This document shows positions 31,705 to 31,819 of a stretch of DNA of 31,819 bases, in pieces. This stretch comes from Bacillota bacterium (GTDB lineage Bacteria; Bacillota; Clostridia; Tissierellales; Peptoniphilaceae): positions 1 to 31,819 of the forward strand of contig JAEZXH010000003.1 in NCBI GenBank assembly GCA_023442775.1, written 5' to 3'. The translations under genes and the position numbers were made by a program. Below the pieces are notes generated by a model. The model did not search any database and was not told where the DNA came from. It saw nothing but the letters and a program-made list of their open reading frames with translations. Each line of letters starts with the position of its first letter. Position 1 is the first letter of the stretch.

Positions 31705-31819
31705 ACTGTCGGAGACCGGGGGTTCGTCGAGGACGTTGGAGGAGATCCACCCGGAGATTTTTCCGTTGTCGGTGGTGACGTCGACGTGGCACCAGACCCG
31801 GGCGGTGCCTTCGATTTTC
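31702..31819 (-). CDS. C-terminal end of an SH3-like-domain protein (truncated by the window edge)
   Basis: On the minus strand the frame is open from the right edge to a TAA at 31702-31704. The 38 visible residues include GTARVWCHVDVTTDNGKISG and WISSNVLDEPP. The pattern of a strand, a Gly-Lys turn, then GW-x-x-x-x-L is typical of the end of a bacterial SH3 (SH3b) domain, often found in secreted or cell-wall proteins. The rest of the gene is outside the window, so its role is unknown. Confidence 0.6.
   Translation of the reverse strand, partial: KIEGTARVWCHVDVTTDNGKISGWISSNVLDEPPVSDS

Noticed and set aside
1..31819. CRISPR arrays, tRNA, rRNA, insertion sequences or phage genes
   Set aside because: No regularly spaced direct repeats, no tRNA-like cloverleaf or CCA end, no transposase or integrase motifs were seen in either strand.

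Overview
The window looks like part of a low-oxygen Bacillota (clostridial or Tissierellia-like) chromosome. Pointers are the strong AGGAGG ribosome sites, a DnaD/DnaC-type helicase-loading pair, a thiamine operon with ThiW and ThiXYZ, a selenium-type molybdenum hydroxylase cluster and many Rho-independent hairpins. Most of the window is GC-rich and tightly packed, and many adjacent genes are joined by ATGA start/stop overlaps. The genus cannot be named from this sequence alone. The first 1.6 kb has visibly different base and codon use and may be accessory DNA.

Layout. 3-1610 (+): C-terminal part of a large helicase/restriction-type protein that runs off the left edge. 1959-2456 (+): methylglyoxal synthase. 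2533-9050 (-): a thiamine salvage operon read as promoter, TPP riboswitch with terminator, thiW, thiM, thiE, a 260-nt gap, thiD, tenA, and an ATPase, permease and lipoprotein of ThiZ, ThiX and ThiY type. It has uptake and kinases for both thiamine halves but no de novo gene (thiC, thiG). 9258-11761 (-): mutY, a NUDIX hydrolase and a YeiH-family membrane protein.

11861-24287 (+): a molybdenum cofactor and molybdenum hydroxylase locus. The first block is xdhC, a MoeA-like molybdopterin-binding protein, moaC, moaA, a MOSC protein, mogA/moaB, an unusual nucleotidyltransferase-like/ModE-HTH fusion and modABC. A second promoter then drives a one-piece [2Fe-2S]/Mo xanthine-dehydrogenase-family enzyme, a YqeC-MocA fusion and YqeB. 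YqeB and YqeC mark this as a selenium-dependent molybdenum hydroxylase system. Together the genes import molybdate, build the cofactor, probably make the cytosine dinucleotide form, and mature the enzyme.

24303-26006 (-): a haem catalase converging on that locus. 26165-28217 (+): an unrecognised protein, a nitroreductase and a GNAT acetyltransferase, translationally coupled. 28214-28414: a near-consensus promoter, a segment whose ends pair, and a terminator, which together look like an unannotated structured RNA. 28467-31650 (+): a DnaD-domain protein, a DnaC-like helicase loader and an aminotransferase. 31702-31819 (-): the C-terminal tail of an SH3-like protein cut by the right edge.

The most interesting items are the candidate RNA at about 28249-28414, the degenerate nucleotidyltransferase/ModE fusion, and the YqeC-MocA fusion with a well-placed internal ribosome site.
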